Shown in pieces: positions 1 to 7,885 of a DNA stretch of 9,710 nucleotides (its first letter is position 1; every line of letters starts with the position of its first letter). The stretch lies in the NCBI GenBank assembly GCA_946188175.1, contig CAMHUJ010000034.1, positions 1-9,710 of the forward strand, given 5' to 3'. A model generated the notes under the pieces. The model was not told the origin of the DNA, searched no databases, and saw nothing but the letters and a program-made list of their open reading frames with translations. Position numbers and translations under genes: made by a program. Origin of the DNA: an uncultured Ruminococcus sp. (GTDB taxonomy: Bacteria; Bacillota; Clostridia; Oscillospirales; Ruminococcaceae).

Positions 1-2
1 GC

Positions 3-527
3 GGCGTCATGGGAATCCGCCCGGACATGTCCTTCGAGCGGCTCCATGCACATCCGGAAACGATTACAGACTATATCGGCTCCGGTCATTCACCGCATGA
101 CATCCCGATTCCGCTGGATGAAACAAATCTTCCGCTTCTGCTGGAAAAAATCCGGAAGGAGAATGCAGAATGGCAGGGGCTGACCGTTTTTCCGGATTTC
201 GTCACCGTCAGACGGACGCGGCAGATTCATAATGACCGGTATGCGATTGTCACCGATCGGGAACCTGCGCGGTTTGAGGGCGGACCGCCGCTCTGGGATC
301 AGACGATTTCCAAGGAAGATGCGGAAATCTACAGCCGCAATCTCAATGAGATGTATGCTTATTATCTGGCTCTGAAAGCAGAGGAGGATGCGCGCCGCCG
401 TCTGGCTGCCGCACAGCGCGAACAGGAAATGCGCGAGCATCCCGAGCGTTTTTCACGAAAGCCAATCCCGAAGCGCAAACTGCGCAGGATGAAAAAACGG
501 CTGAAATACGAACATCCTGACGCATAA
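3..527 (+). CDS. 3' part of an unrecognised gene (partial)
   Basis: I do not recognise this protein. The frame is open to the left edge. The first ATG, at 9, has no ribosome binding site in the eight bases before it, so the true start probably lies outside the window. The visible 174 residues have a globular-looking first part with a conserved-looking stretch (GSGHSPHDIPIP). Next comes a helical segment rich in Ala, Glu and Arg that could form a coiled coil (about 115-145 from the ATG). The tail is strongly basic (KRKLRRMKKRLK), as in many nucleic-acid- or ribosome-binding proteins, but that is only a hint. The stop is 29 bases before pncB, so the two are probably co-transcribed. No signal peptide or membrane segment is visible in the part present. 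Confidence 0.7.
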   Translation, partial: GVMGIRPDMSFERLHAHPETITDYIGSGHSPHDIPIPLDETNLPLLLEKIRKENAEWQGLTVFPDFVTVRRTRQIHNDRYAIVTDREPARFEGGPPLWDQTISKEDAEIYSRNLNEMYAYYLALKAEEDARRRLAAAQREQEMREHPERFSRKPIPKRKLRRMKKRLKYEHPDA

Positions 528-540
528 CCCAATTCTTAAC

Positions 541-548
541 AGAAAGGA
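541..548 (+). promoter_or_regulatory. Ribosome binding site of pncB
   Basis: AGAAAGGA lies 8 bases before the ATG at 557 and fixes that start. Confidence 0.7.
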
Positions 549-556
549 TAATAAAA

Positions 557-1682
557 ATGAAACTCGAACCGATTGTGATTTCTTTGCTGGATACTGACCT
601 GTATAAATTCAACATGGATCAGGTCATTTTCCACAAGCACACCGATCTCTGCGGACAGTATTATTTCAAGTGCCGCAACAAGGGCGTCGTCTTTACGCCG
701 GAAATGGTGCAGGAGATCAATGAACAGATCGACCACCTCTGCACGCTCCGCTTCAAAAAGGAGGAGCTCGATTATCTGCGCTCGATCCGCTTCATCAAAA
801 AGGATTATGTCGAATTCCTGCGCCTCTGGCACCCGATCCGTGATTACGTCACTGCGAAGCTCGATGAAAACGGTGAATTGCAGATTGTCGTAGACGGACC
901 GCTGTTCTCGGCAATGCAGTTTGAGATTTATCTGCTGGAGATCGTCAACGAGGTCTATTTCCGGATGCAGTTTGATTATGACCGCCTGCGCAAATCCGCG
1001 GAGGAGCGTCTCGACAAAAAGATCAAGGCGATGAACGACGGAACCTATACCTTCAAATTCGCGGAATTCGGCTGCCGCAGAAGACTCTCCCGCGAATGGG
1101 AGGATGTTGTCGTCAGACGCTTTGTCACCGAGACAAAGAACTGCGTCGGCACCTCGAATGTCTATCTTGCGATGAAGTACAATGTCACGCCGATCGGTAC
1201 CTATGCACATGAATTCGTGCAGATGTATCAGGGCATTGATTCGATCCCGCTTTCCTATACGAATCACCACGCCATGCAGGACTGGTATGACGAATATCAG
1301 GGCGACAACGGCACCGCGCTGACCGATACCGTCACGACCGATCTGGGGCGAGAAGATCATTGCGCACTACAAAAAGTACGGCGTTGACCCGAAAACCAAG
1401 CTGCTGCTGTTCAGCGACAGCCTCGATTTCGACCGCGCCCAGAAGCTCTATGATTATTTCTGCGGGAAGACGAAGGTTTCGTTCGGTATCGGCACATTCT
1501 GCTCGAATGATACCGAGGAGACCGCGCTGAATATCGTCATCAAGCTGCAATATGTCAACGGCAGACCTGTCGCAAAACTGTCGGATGATATCGGCAAGGC
1601 AATGTGCCGCGACGATGCGTATCTCGATTATCTCAAGCGCTCGGTCGCCTTCCGCGTAGAGAATGCAAAGAAGGAACACTGA
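557..1682 (+). pseudogene. pncB: Nicotinate phosphoribosyltransferase, broken by an internal frame-shifting deletion
   Basis: PncB joins nicotinate to PRPP to make nicotinate mononucleotide, the first step of NAD salvage in the Preiss-Handler pathway, in the cytoplasm. The match to the E. coli-type enzyme (about 400 residues, from memory) is clear: SLLDTDLYKFNM near the start, FGCRRRLSRE, GTSNVYLA, and GTYAHEF with His218 in the place of the autophosphorylated His of the Salmonella enzyme. Residues 1-262 read in frame from the ATG at 557. After TDTVTTD (codon at 1340) this frame runs into unrelated residues and stops at 1387. The rest of the enzyme continues in another frame from about 1341 (IWGEKIIAHYKK, then LLLFSDSLDF, SFGIGTF, VAKLSD) to the TGA at 1682. 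The 262 + 113 residues fall about 25-28 short. The missing piece is the segment that carries FLRDF and RHDSGDP, part of the phosphoribosyl site. The product should be inactive unless the join is an assembly error. Confidence 0.88.
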
Positions 1683-1683
1683 T

Positions 1684-2076
1684 ATGACACTGAAGGATGT
1701 AAAAGAAAAAAACGGCTGGCTGTTTTCCGAATGGCAGCTCGCCTATCTGACCGGCTGGAACGGAATCTGCCGCGCGGCACGGCTGCTCCGGCAGAATCTG
1801 ATCAATCCGGAGATTCTCGTGGATGATGATCCGGTCTCTGTCAGCAGCGAGGATGAGATTATGTCGCTGGAGGAGGCAGGCTCGCTGACAATCCGCGGTA
1901 TGTCGGAGCATCTCGGCGTGCCGGTGATGCTTGCGTTTTTCAATCAGACCGCGATAGTCAGAGCAACGGTTGCCGGTGCAACCGAGGAATTCGCACAGGC
2001 GGACTATAAGCGCTTCAATCAGTCTATGGGACAGTATATGGATTCCATTGAGATCGCCATGCACACGGCACGCTGA
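1684..2076 (+). CDS. Small protein of unknown function
   Basis: I do not recognise this 130-residue protein. The start at 1684 is chosen because AAGAAGGA lies 8 bases upstream, inside the end of pncB; only one base separates the pncB stop from this ATG, so translation is probably coupled. An upstream in-frame ATG at 1663 lacks such a site. The protein is acidic and soluble-looking, with no signal peptide or membrane segment. The N-terminal part has an aromatic helix (GWLFSEWQLAYLTGW) followed by RAARLLRQNL, and the C-terminal half has alternating hydrophobic segments. The tight link to pncB suggests a role near nicotinate or NAD metabolism, but that is context only. It ends before a strong terminator and is probably the last gene of its operon. 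Confidence 0.8.
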   Translation: MTLKDVKEKNGWLFSEWQLAYLTGWNGICRAARLLRQNLINPEILVDDDPVSVSSEDEIMSLEEAGSLTIRGMSEHLGVPVMLAFFNQTAIVRATVAGATEEFAQADYKRFNQSMGQYMDSIEIAMHTAR

Positions 2077-2106
2077 TCAGATCAGAATTGCCCGAATTTG
2101 CATCAT

Positions 2107-2155
2107 AAAAGAGCCGCTTCAATCAGCGCCAATGTCTGATTGAAGCGGCTTTGCT
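2107..2155. terminator. Convergent (two-way) intrinsic terminator
   Basis: A perfect 15-bp stem (2112-2126 with 2136-2150) has a 9-base loop. It is followed by TTTGCTTT on the + strand and preceded by AAAA, which gives TTTT on the - strand. It sits between two genes that face each other and can end transcription of both. Confidence 0.9.
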
Positions 2156-4219
2156 TTATGCCTTTTCCCGATACTGCTCCAGCAGCTTATCAAAATATGC
2201 AATGATGTCTGACATATCCGCCTTTGTTGTCTTTTCCGTGCCGTTGTCATATGTGATGACAGTATTGAAATAGAATGCATCCCTTATAAAGGTCTGGCGG
2301 CTTTCATCATACGATGCGATGATCCGGTCATAATCCAGCGACATGATCTCATTGTACGATACCGGCGGAATTTCTGCCGTGACAGAATCCGGCTGCGGCG
2401 CACTCATGCGCCGGTCCAAACGGCTCAGGATGCATTGACCGTCCTGCTGCGTCAGATTCCATTCCTCATTGACGCCTACGTATCCGCCCGTCCGCCGGAT
2501 ATTGATTGTGACGGGCTTTGCCTTCGCCGAAGATGCATACTCTGCAATCTTCGCAAGCAGCTTCTGCTTCATCAGGCTCAGATCGGCGGCAGTCAGTTTG
2601 TTGTCTATGCAGAAATCTGCATTCGCCCAGTTGCCGAGCGAGTCAGTCGATTCGCCTGTCAGCCACTTTGTCAGCGCGACCACATCGGCAATCGAGAAGA
2701 AGCCGTCGCCGTTTGCATCGCCGGAAACCGTCAGCTTCGTTTTGAATACAATGTCCATAGAGTCGTCGTCATGCACCGTGACCTCGGGCTGATCGTCACA
2801 AACGAATCCGAATACATCCGCGGTCTGATAGAGCTTCGCAAGATTATCCTTCACGACATACGGATTCTTCGTCACGAGATAGATCGGACCGGTCATCATG
2901 TATTCTTCCGGATTAACAGGGTTTTTGATGCGGATATCTGTCCCGAAGCTGAACGGATGATTTGCAAGAATCTCCTCCGGAATCAGCTCGCCGGTATCGC
3001 GGTCAAGCACCGTGATCGTTGCAGAATACTTTTTCTCCGGAGCAGCCGCCTTTTTCAGCCGGTAGATGATATCCTTTGCGCCGTTGTCATAGTAGCGGAT
3101 TGTCACATAATCCTCCGGCAGCGTATAGCCCTTCGGAATCTGGCTTTCCATCAGGTCCATCCGGAAGACGTCAGCGCCCTTGAATTCGGCAATATCCCAG
3201 AAATACGGATTGCTGTCCGCGTGTAGTTCCAGATCGATATATGCATAGGTGCCTTCCGCCGCGGATTTGAAAGCGATCTCCGGCGTGATGCTGACCGGAA
3301 CCTCTTTGCTCGGGAAATCCAGCAGCGCACCGGTGTCCATATCCTCAAAGCGGATTCTTGCCGTATCGGACAGCAGAACTGTCTCTGCATTTTCCAGAAC
3401 GGCACAGTCGGCGGTCTGTGTTTCGGTGATCTCGGGATTGTTCAGCGCATAGGAGCCGAGATTCCAGCTGATCTTTGCGCTGCCCTCCTTCACTGCGGTG
3501 TAAAGCCGAATGATCTGTGCAGAGCCTCCTGCAACAGGAACCGGCTGTTCTCTTGAGCAGGATTGTATGCCGTCGTATTTGAGGAATTCTTTATATTCTT
3601 GATCGGCTTCCTCCCAGCTGTAAGCGGTGCCGACGCCGTATTCCTGACAGAACACAACCTGATTCTCATGCACCGAGACAGCGCCGTTCTGCTTGACAAA
3701 ATCCTTGAATTCGGCATAGCAGTCCGGCAGCCAGCTGCAAAGATCAGTCTCGCGGACATGCTTTTCATTGTCCACTGCAAAGGTATATACGGCTTTCTCC
3801 TCGCCTTTATCCCGCAGCGAGATTTTGAACTCACCCGGCTCCGTCGGATGATAAACCCGAATTTCATAGTAATATCTGCTGTCGATATCCCCGAAGCTCT
3901 TGGTGTATCCGAGTTCCATGACACCCTTTGTCGTGATCACCTCATACCGCGGATTGAATGCAACATTTCCGTCGAGTACGACCTCCTGTTCCTTCCGGAA
4001 TACGACGCAGACCATATCGTCAACGATGCGTGTTGCGCCGTAGTTGTTGCGGAATTCGATTGCCGATTCAAAATCCGTCGGGTGCCATTGCTTTGCTGTG
4101 CCGACCGTACCGACTTCCTCTGCGGACACGGCGGAAACATTGCACAGCGCATCCGGTGCAAACGGAAGCACTGCCGTAACGGCAGCCAGCAGCGCTGCCA
4201 TAGCTTTCAGCTGTTTCAT
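2156..4219 (-). CDS. Secreted protein with an internal type I dockerin
   Basis: The protein has 687 residues. The start at 4219 is chosen because a GGAAGGTGA ribosome binding site lies just upstream and a signal peptide follows: MKQLKAM, a hydrophobic core, and probable cleavage after AVSA near residue 33. Residues 34 to about 495 are an extracellular region rich in beta-strand-like stretches that I cannot assign to a family; no glycoside hydrolase motif is visible. A type I dockerin follows at about 498-556. Its first calcium loop is DANGDGFFSIAD (501-512) and its second is DFCIDNKLTAAD (535-546). The Cys at the third position of the second loop is a form I associate with Ruminococcus dockerins. 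Dockerins bind cohesins of cellulosomal scaffoldins, so the protein is probably exported and attached to a scaffold. A further 131 residues follow the dockerin, which is unusual. It has its own promoter and a terminator at 2107-2155. Confidence 0.92.
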   Translation of the reverse strand: MKQLKAMAALLAAVTAVLPFAPDALCNVSAVSAEEVGTVGTAKQWHPTDFESAIEFRNNYGATRIVDDMVCVVFRKEQEVVLDGNVAFNPRYEVITTKGVMELGYTKSFGDIDSRYYYEIRVYHPTEPGEFKISLRDKGEEKAVYTFAVDNEKHVRETDLCSWLPDCYAEFKDFVKQNGAVSVHENQVVFCQEYGVGTAYSWEEADQEYKEFLKYDGIQSCSREQPVPVAGGSAQIIRLYTAVKEGSAKISWNLGSYALNNPEITETQTADCAVLENAETVLLSDTARIRFEDMDTGALLDFPSKEVPVSITPEIAFKSAAEGTYAYIDLELHADSNPYFWDIAEFKGADVFRMDLMESQIPKGYTLPEDYVTIRYYDNGAKDIIYRLKKAAAPEKKYSATITVLDRDTGELIPEEILANHPFSFGTDIRIKNPVNPEEYMMTGPIYLVTKNPYVVKDNLAKLYQTADVFGFVCDDQPEVTVHDDDSMDIVFKTKLTVSGDANGDGFFSIADVVALTKWLTGESTDSLGNWANADFCIDNKLTAADLSLMKQKLLAKIAEYASSAKAKPVTINIRRTGGYVGVNEEWNLTQQDGQCILSRLDRRMSAPQPDSVTAEIPPVSYNEIMSLDYDRIIASYDESRQTFIRDAFYFNTVITYDNGTEKTTKADMSDIIAYFDKLLEQYREKA

Positions 4220-4268
4220 TGTGTTCACCTTCCAATCTTTCGTATTTGCGGCATATCTGCCTGTTCTT

Positions 4269-4297
4269 ATGATAATATTCCGTGCGGGCAAAGTCAA
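4269..4297 (-). promoter_or_regulatory. Promoter of the dockerin gene
   Basis: On the - strand, TTGACT (4297-4292), a 17-bp spacer and TATCAT (4274-4269) form a good sigma-A promoter. It lies about 50 bases before the start codon. Confidence 0.75.
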
Positions 4298-4303
4298 GCC
4301 CGC
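4284..4303. repeat. 6-8-6 palindrome around the -35 box of the dockerin gene
   Basis: GCGGGC (4284-4289) and GCCCGC (4298-4303) are perfect inverted repeats around an 8-base centre that holds most of the -35 box. The position fits a repressor operator, but no regulator is encoded nearby. Confidence 0.5.
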
Positions 4304-4354
4304 GCTCTACTATATAAATCGAAGGAAGGGCGGTGTTCGTTACATGCTTTTATG

Positions 4355-4389
4355 TATAAAAAATGCGTAATCATTCCGATTACGCATTT
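4355..4389 (-). terminator. Terminator of the tRNA-Ala gene
   Basis: A perfect 12-bp stem (4361-4372 with 4378-4389, loop ATTCC) begins six bases beyond the tRNA 3' end. On the - strand the stem is followed by a run of T, as expected for an intrinsic terminator. Confidence 0.88.
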
Positions 4390-4394
4390 CGATA

Positions 4395-4470
<76 letters not shown>

Positions 4471-4486
4471 GTTTTGACACTTGCTT

Positions 4487-4515
4487 ATTATAGCACAGAT
4501 TCCCCGAATTGTCAA
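4487..4515 (-). promoter_or_regulatory. Consensus promoter of tRNA-Ala
   Basis: On the - strand, TTGACA (4515-4510), a 17-bp spacer and TATAAT (4492-4487) match the sigma-A consensus at all 12 positions. The mature tRNA starts 16 bases downstream of the -10 box. Such strong promoters are usual for stable RNA genes. Confidence 0.92.
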
Positions 4516-4548
4516 GACCCTATTTTAAGAATGCGTGATCTGATGTTC

Positions 4549-4637
4549 GGAAGGAAGAATGGTATGGAGGAAGGAGAAAGAAAATCAATCAGGGTACTGC
4601 CTGCATCACTTCCTCCCTCCTACTTCCTCCTTATTTC
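4549..4637. repeat. Purine/pyrimidine-rich inverted repeat element
   Basis: A purine-rich arm (4549-4589) is followed by a pyrimidine-rich arm (4609-4637). GGAGGAAG (4566-4573) pairs with CTTCCTCC (4609-4616), and an inner CAGG/CCTG pair lies between them. CTTCCTCC is repeated at 4623-4630. ATGGAGGAAGG (4564-4574) recurs inverted at 8996-9006, so this may be one member of a small dispersed repeat family. I find no protein gene in 4521-4761. Confidence 0.45.
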
Positions 4638-4699
4638 ATAAACTCCCTGCTTATCTGTCCCCATGCTTTTCAAATTCGCGCCTATTCTTTCCAAACCGC

Positions 4700-4728
4700 T
4701 TTACAAACGGATGATTTTGTGGTATGAT
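4700..4728 (+). promoter_or_regulatory. Promoter of the GNAT-DHHW-foldase operon
   Basis: TTTACA (4700-4705), a 17-bp spacer and TATGAT (4723-4728) lie about 33 bases before the GNAT start codon. Confidence 0.8.
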
Positions 4729-4761
4729 AGAAGGGTATCACATGCCAAGGGAGGAAAGCAT

Positions 4762-5208
4762 ATGCTGCGTTTTCACAAGTTGAAGCAGGCAGATCTGACC
4801 CTGACCGACTGGGCAGCGGAGCCGCTTTCTGCACTGCTGCCGGACGGCGCAGATTTCTATGAAAAATCGCTGCACGCGGGCAATACGCTCTTTGTGCTGT
4901 ATGATGAACAGAAACCCGTCGGGCTGCTGGAAATGCAGGCGGAGACCGTCGGAGACAAGCCGGAATGTGCGGTTGTCAGCAATGTTCTGCTGCTTCCGGA
5001 GTACCGCAGACACGGGCTCGGCAGAATGCTGATGTGTCTGGCGGCGGGCGAAGCGGTCGGGCGGCAGCTCTGGTTCATTGCCGGACGCGTTCCGCAGACC
5101 GATGCAGCGCAGGGGTTTGCGAAGGCGATCCACATGCAGCAGACCGAATGGTTCCGCGATATGCAGGTGCTCGATCTTTCGGATGTAGAGGGCTTGCGGC
5201 ATGGCTGA
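4762..5208 (+). CDS. GNAT-family N-acetyltransferase
   Basis: The protein has 148 residues, a normal size for a single GNAT domain. The start at 4762 is fixed by GGGAGG (4749-4754) seven bases upstream; an open frame from 4663 has no such site and overlaps the promoter. GNAT enzymes transfer an acetyl group from acetyl-CoA to an amine. The acetyl-CoA pyrophosphate loop is visible as RRHGLG (residues 82-87) after the strand VVSNVLLLPEY, and the preceding strand LFVLYDEQKPVGLLEM is the usual beta4 region. The substrate cannot be told from the sequence. The protein is cytoplasmic, with no signal or membrane segment. It is the first gene of an operon and overlaps the next by 8 bases, so the two are translationally coupled. 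Confidence 0.87.
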   Translation: MLRFHKLKQADLTLTDWAAEPLSALLPDGADFYEKSLHAGNTLFVLYDEQKPVGLLEMQAETVGDKPECAVVSNVLLLPEYRRHGLGRMLMCLAAGEAVGRQLWFIAGRVPQTDAAQGFAKAIHMQQTEWFRDMQVLDLSDVEGLRHG

Positions 5209-6295
5209 TCAGAAGCACCGGAAGGCGCATCTTTTCAGCGGAACGCTTTCTGCATGGATTCTCGGAACGGCGACCGCCGTATTTGCAGTCTGTGCGCTGA
5301 TCAGCGGAAACGGCGCGGAAGCCGCGGAGCATCCGGTCTGGCAGCCGCTGCTGCGTGCGCATGACCGGCTCTCGCTGATGCTCGGGAACGACCGTCTCGG
5401 TTCGGTTTATGTCACGGAGGAACGTCTGCTGCCGCATCTGACGGAGCCGAAGCAGGATACCGTCCTTGCCGCGGCGGAAGCGGTCAATCTGTATGCCGCA
5501 GCGGCGGGCAGCTCGGTCTATATGCTTGCCGTGCCGACATCTGCCGGAATTTACGGCGATATGCTTTCCGATGCCGCACCGCTGACGAACGAGCATCAGA
5601 TTCTGCGGACATTTTCGGAATCATTGCAGGAGCCGGTTCTCTGGATCGAGGCCGCGAGCTGGCTTTCCGGCGAACGCGAACACTATATCTACTACCGGAC
5701 GGATTCACACTGGACAGGCTACGGCGCATTCTGTGTCTACCGTTCCGCGATCCGCAAGCTCGGCTTCAATGCATACGGCTATGATCATTTCAATGTCACG
5801 CATTTCAGCTGCCGCTATTTCGGTGAGCTTTCGCACCGCAGCCATTTTTATGATCTGATGCCGGATACGGTCGATCTCTATGAAAGCGTCGGAGAGCCGC
5901 AGAAACAGCATGTTACTTCGCTCCGTTCGGACGGCAAAACCGTGCTCACAGGCTATTTCCGGAAAGATACAGCGGAAGCAAAGGCGCATCCGGAGAAGGT
6001 TTTTGCACTGGAAACAGAGCCGGTGCTGCGCATCGAAACAGAGAATCAGAGCAGCAAGGATCTGCTGCTGCTGACAGATCGCTGCGGAAGCAGTATGATC
6101 CCGTTTCTGATGCAGCATTACCGGATGATTACCGCGGTGAATCTGCCGGCATGTGCAGCACATGAGATCGACTGGCGTGCGCTGAGTGCGGGAAACTATG
6201 CTCAGGTGCTGATTCTCTGCGGAACAGAAACGATTACGGCAGAGGACGGCTTGCAGGCAATGCTTGCAATGCCGGAAAATGAAACAGCAGAATAA
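5201..6295 (+). CDS. Membrane-anchored DHHW/SGNH-type protein
   Basis: The protein has 364 residues. Its ATG overlaps the end of the GNAT gene, with AGAGGG about 10 bases upstream. A short basic N-terminus and a hydrophobic segment (about residues 12-36) form a signal anchor, so the bulk is outside the membrane. YYRTDSHWTGYGAF, with Asp168 and His170-Trp171, matches the D-x-H-W signature of the DHHW family. These are SGNH-fold proteins related to AlgJ/AlgX and are thought to acetylate or deacetylate cell-surface polymers. The C-terminal block, TDRCGSS followed by PFLMQHYRMITAVNL (from Asp293), fits the family's last block, but Arg follows the Asp where I would expect Ser, with Ser at 297-298 instead. 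Activity is therefore uncertain. Substrate unknown. Confidence 0.8.
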   Translation: MADQKHRKAHLFSGTLSAWILGTATAVFAVCALISGNGAEAAEHPVWQPLLRAHDRLSLMLGNDRLGSVYVTEERLLPHLTEPKQDTVLAAAEAVNLYAAAAGSSVYMLAVPTSAGIYGDMLSDAAPLTNEHQILRTFSESLQEPVLWIEAASWLSGEREHYIYYRTDSHWTGYGAFCVYRSAIRKLGFNAYGYDHFNVTHFSCRYFGELSHRSHFYDLMPDTVDLYESVGEPQKQHVTSLRSDGKTVLTGYFRKDTAEAKAHPEKVFALETEPVLRIETENQSSKDLLLLTDRCGSSMIPFLMQHYRMITAVNLPACAAHEIDWRALSAGNYAQVLILCGTETITAEDGLQAMLAMPENETAE

Positions 6296-6326
6296 ATGAA
6301 ACAGGGAAAGGAATCCGGTTCAGGTT

Positions 6327-7813
6327 ATGGGTAAGAATCAGAAACAGAATACAAAGCAGACAACAGCGGAAAAACAGGCAGCGCGCCGTGCAGCGGAGGA
6401 AGCGCAGCGGAAGCTCGCCGCAAAGGAGCGTCAGAAGAAGCAGACGATGAAGCTCGCGGGCATCGGCATCGGAGCAGCGGTTTTGCTGATCGGCGGCGTC
6501 TGCGTCTGGCGCAATACCGGCAGCAGAGCACTGCGGCACAAGGTCATTGCGGAGACTGAGCATTATAAGGTCACGGCGGCGATGTTCGCCTGCTACTTCC
6601 GGCAGTGTGCCGACAGCTATCTGAAATATGCCGCGCAGAACAGCGATATGTCAACCTACGATCCGAAGGTCTCGCTCAAGGAGCAGGAGCACAGCAACGG
6701 CGTAACATGGTATGATCTGTTTGTTGACAATACGATGAGCACCGTGCGGAACAATCTCCAGCTTGCCGAATCCGCATATGCAGAGGGCTATGTCCTGAAC
6801 GCGGAGGATGAAGCCACGGTGAATCGCATCATGGAGGCGGCAGACCTTTCGCGCTATCAGAAGGGCGTGCGCAGCGATGATCTGGAAGCCGCCACGCGCC
6901 GAAGGACCGGATCGAGGTCACGGATGACGAGGTCAGTTCCTATTATCAGGCGCATCAGGAGGAATACCTGACCGCCAGTGTACTCGCCTATTCCTTCCCG
7001 TGGGATCCGGAGGGGATCGTCACCGGCGATTACGCTGAGCATGATGCGGCGATCGAGCACGCGAATGCACTCGGCGAATGCAAATCGCAGCAGGCGTTCA
7101 CGGATTATGTTTACCGCTATCTGACGAAGGAGAAGGGTGTGGAGCGCGCCGAGGCGGAGCAAATGGCTGCCGACCTGACGCAGACGCAGGCGATCCGTGA
7201 ATTTCCGGAGGATGTGCAGAACTGGATCAAGGGCGGTGCAAAGCAGGGCGAGACCTTTGTCCTGCCGCGGGAGGATTACTGCTATGCCTCGGTCTATATG
7301 CTGCGCGACGAGCCTGCGGCGGATGAATCGAAAACCGTGGATTTCCGTGTGATTTATATGTCCGCAACGGATTTCGACGGCATCGACAATACCGTCGCCA
7401 TTATGGACGAATTGCAGGAGGAGGTCAATGCCTCGGAGGACCCGTCGGAGACCTTTGCGGAGCTCGCGGGTGAATATTCGGAGGATGTTGCGACCTATGC
7501 AAACGGCGGCCTTGTGACGGGCTACTCCGCCTCGAGCACGACCTACGGCGATGAGATCGCGGCCTGGGCATTTGACCGCGAGCGGCAGCACGGCGATATG
7601 ACTGTTTCTGCACGCAGCGCCGCGGCAATTCTCGCATTCTTCGAGGGTGCGAATGACGGCACGGGCTGGGAGAATCAGGTGCATAACGATCTCTGGCAGA
7701 AAAAGCTCGATGCATTCACGCAGTCCTGTGCGGCGAACGAGGTCTCGGTGCACGAGAAGAATTATAAGTATATTGCGCCGAGTGCAAAGCTGCATATCGT
7801 CGAAACAGAATGA
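6327..7813 (+). pseudogene. Membrane-anchored parvulin/SurA-type peptidyl-prolyl isomerase, broken by an internal frame-shifting deletion
   Basis: PrsA/SurA-type foldases help exported proteins fold outside the membrane. Residues 1-42 are very rich in Lys, Ala, Gln and Glu (cytoplasmic); 43-61 are a membrane segment; the extracellular part has the SurA-N-like pattern (MFACYF, TVRNNLQLAESAYAEGY). The first frame stays plausible to about residue 188 (near 6890), then turns into Arg-rich unrelated sequence and stops at 6971. Homologous-looking sequence resumes in another frame from about 6899 (PKDRIEVTDDEVSSYYQ), giving about 304 residues to the TGA at 7813. The resumed part includes a weak parvulin-like stretch (FAELAGEYSED, ANGGLVTGY). 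A helix normally linking these parts is absent, so some tens of bases seem lost. AAAGGA is 14 bases before the ATG. The DHHW stop is 31 bases upstream, so it is the last gene of the operon. Parvulin assignment is moderate; no lipobox is seen. Confidence 0.8.
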
Positions 7814-7828
7814 GCTTCCGTATGATAG

Positions 7829-7875
7829 AAAAAACAGCGCGCTGCTGCACCCATTGCGGTACAGCAGCGCGTTTG
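7829..7875. terminator. Convergent terminator between the foldase gene and hsp20
   Basis: CGCGCTGCTG (7838-7847) pairs with CAGCAGCGCG (7862-7871). On the - strand the stem is followed by CTG and six T, a good terminator for hsp20. On the + strand it is followed only by TTTGCTT, a weaker terminator for the foldase gene. Confidence 0.85.
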
Positions 7876-7885
7876 CTTGATCAGA

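Noticed and set aside
536..1360. Long open frame antisense to pncB
   Set aside because: It is a codon-bias shadow; the + strand clearly encodes PncB.
1320..1400. Programmed frameshift or translational bypass in pncB
   Set aside because: Residues are missing, not merely out of frame, so recoding could not restore the HDSGDP segment.
4217..4219. Lipoprotein reading of the dockerin protein's signal (Cys26 in DALC)
   Set aside because: Leu before the Cys does not fit a lipobox, and AVSA-EE at residue 33 is a better signal peptidase I site.
6857..7795. 312-residue open frame on the - strand opposite the foldase gene
   Set aside because: The + strand carries the homologous-looking sequence in two frames; the - strand shows no domain or start signal.
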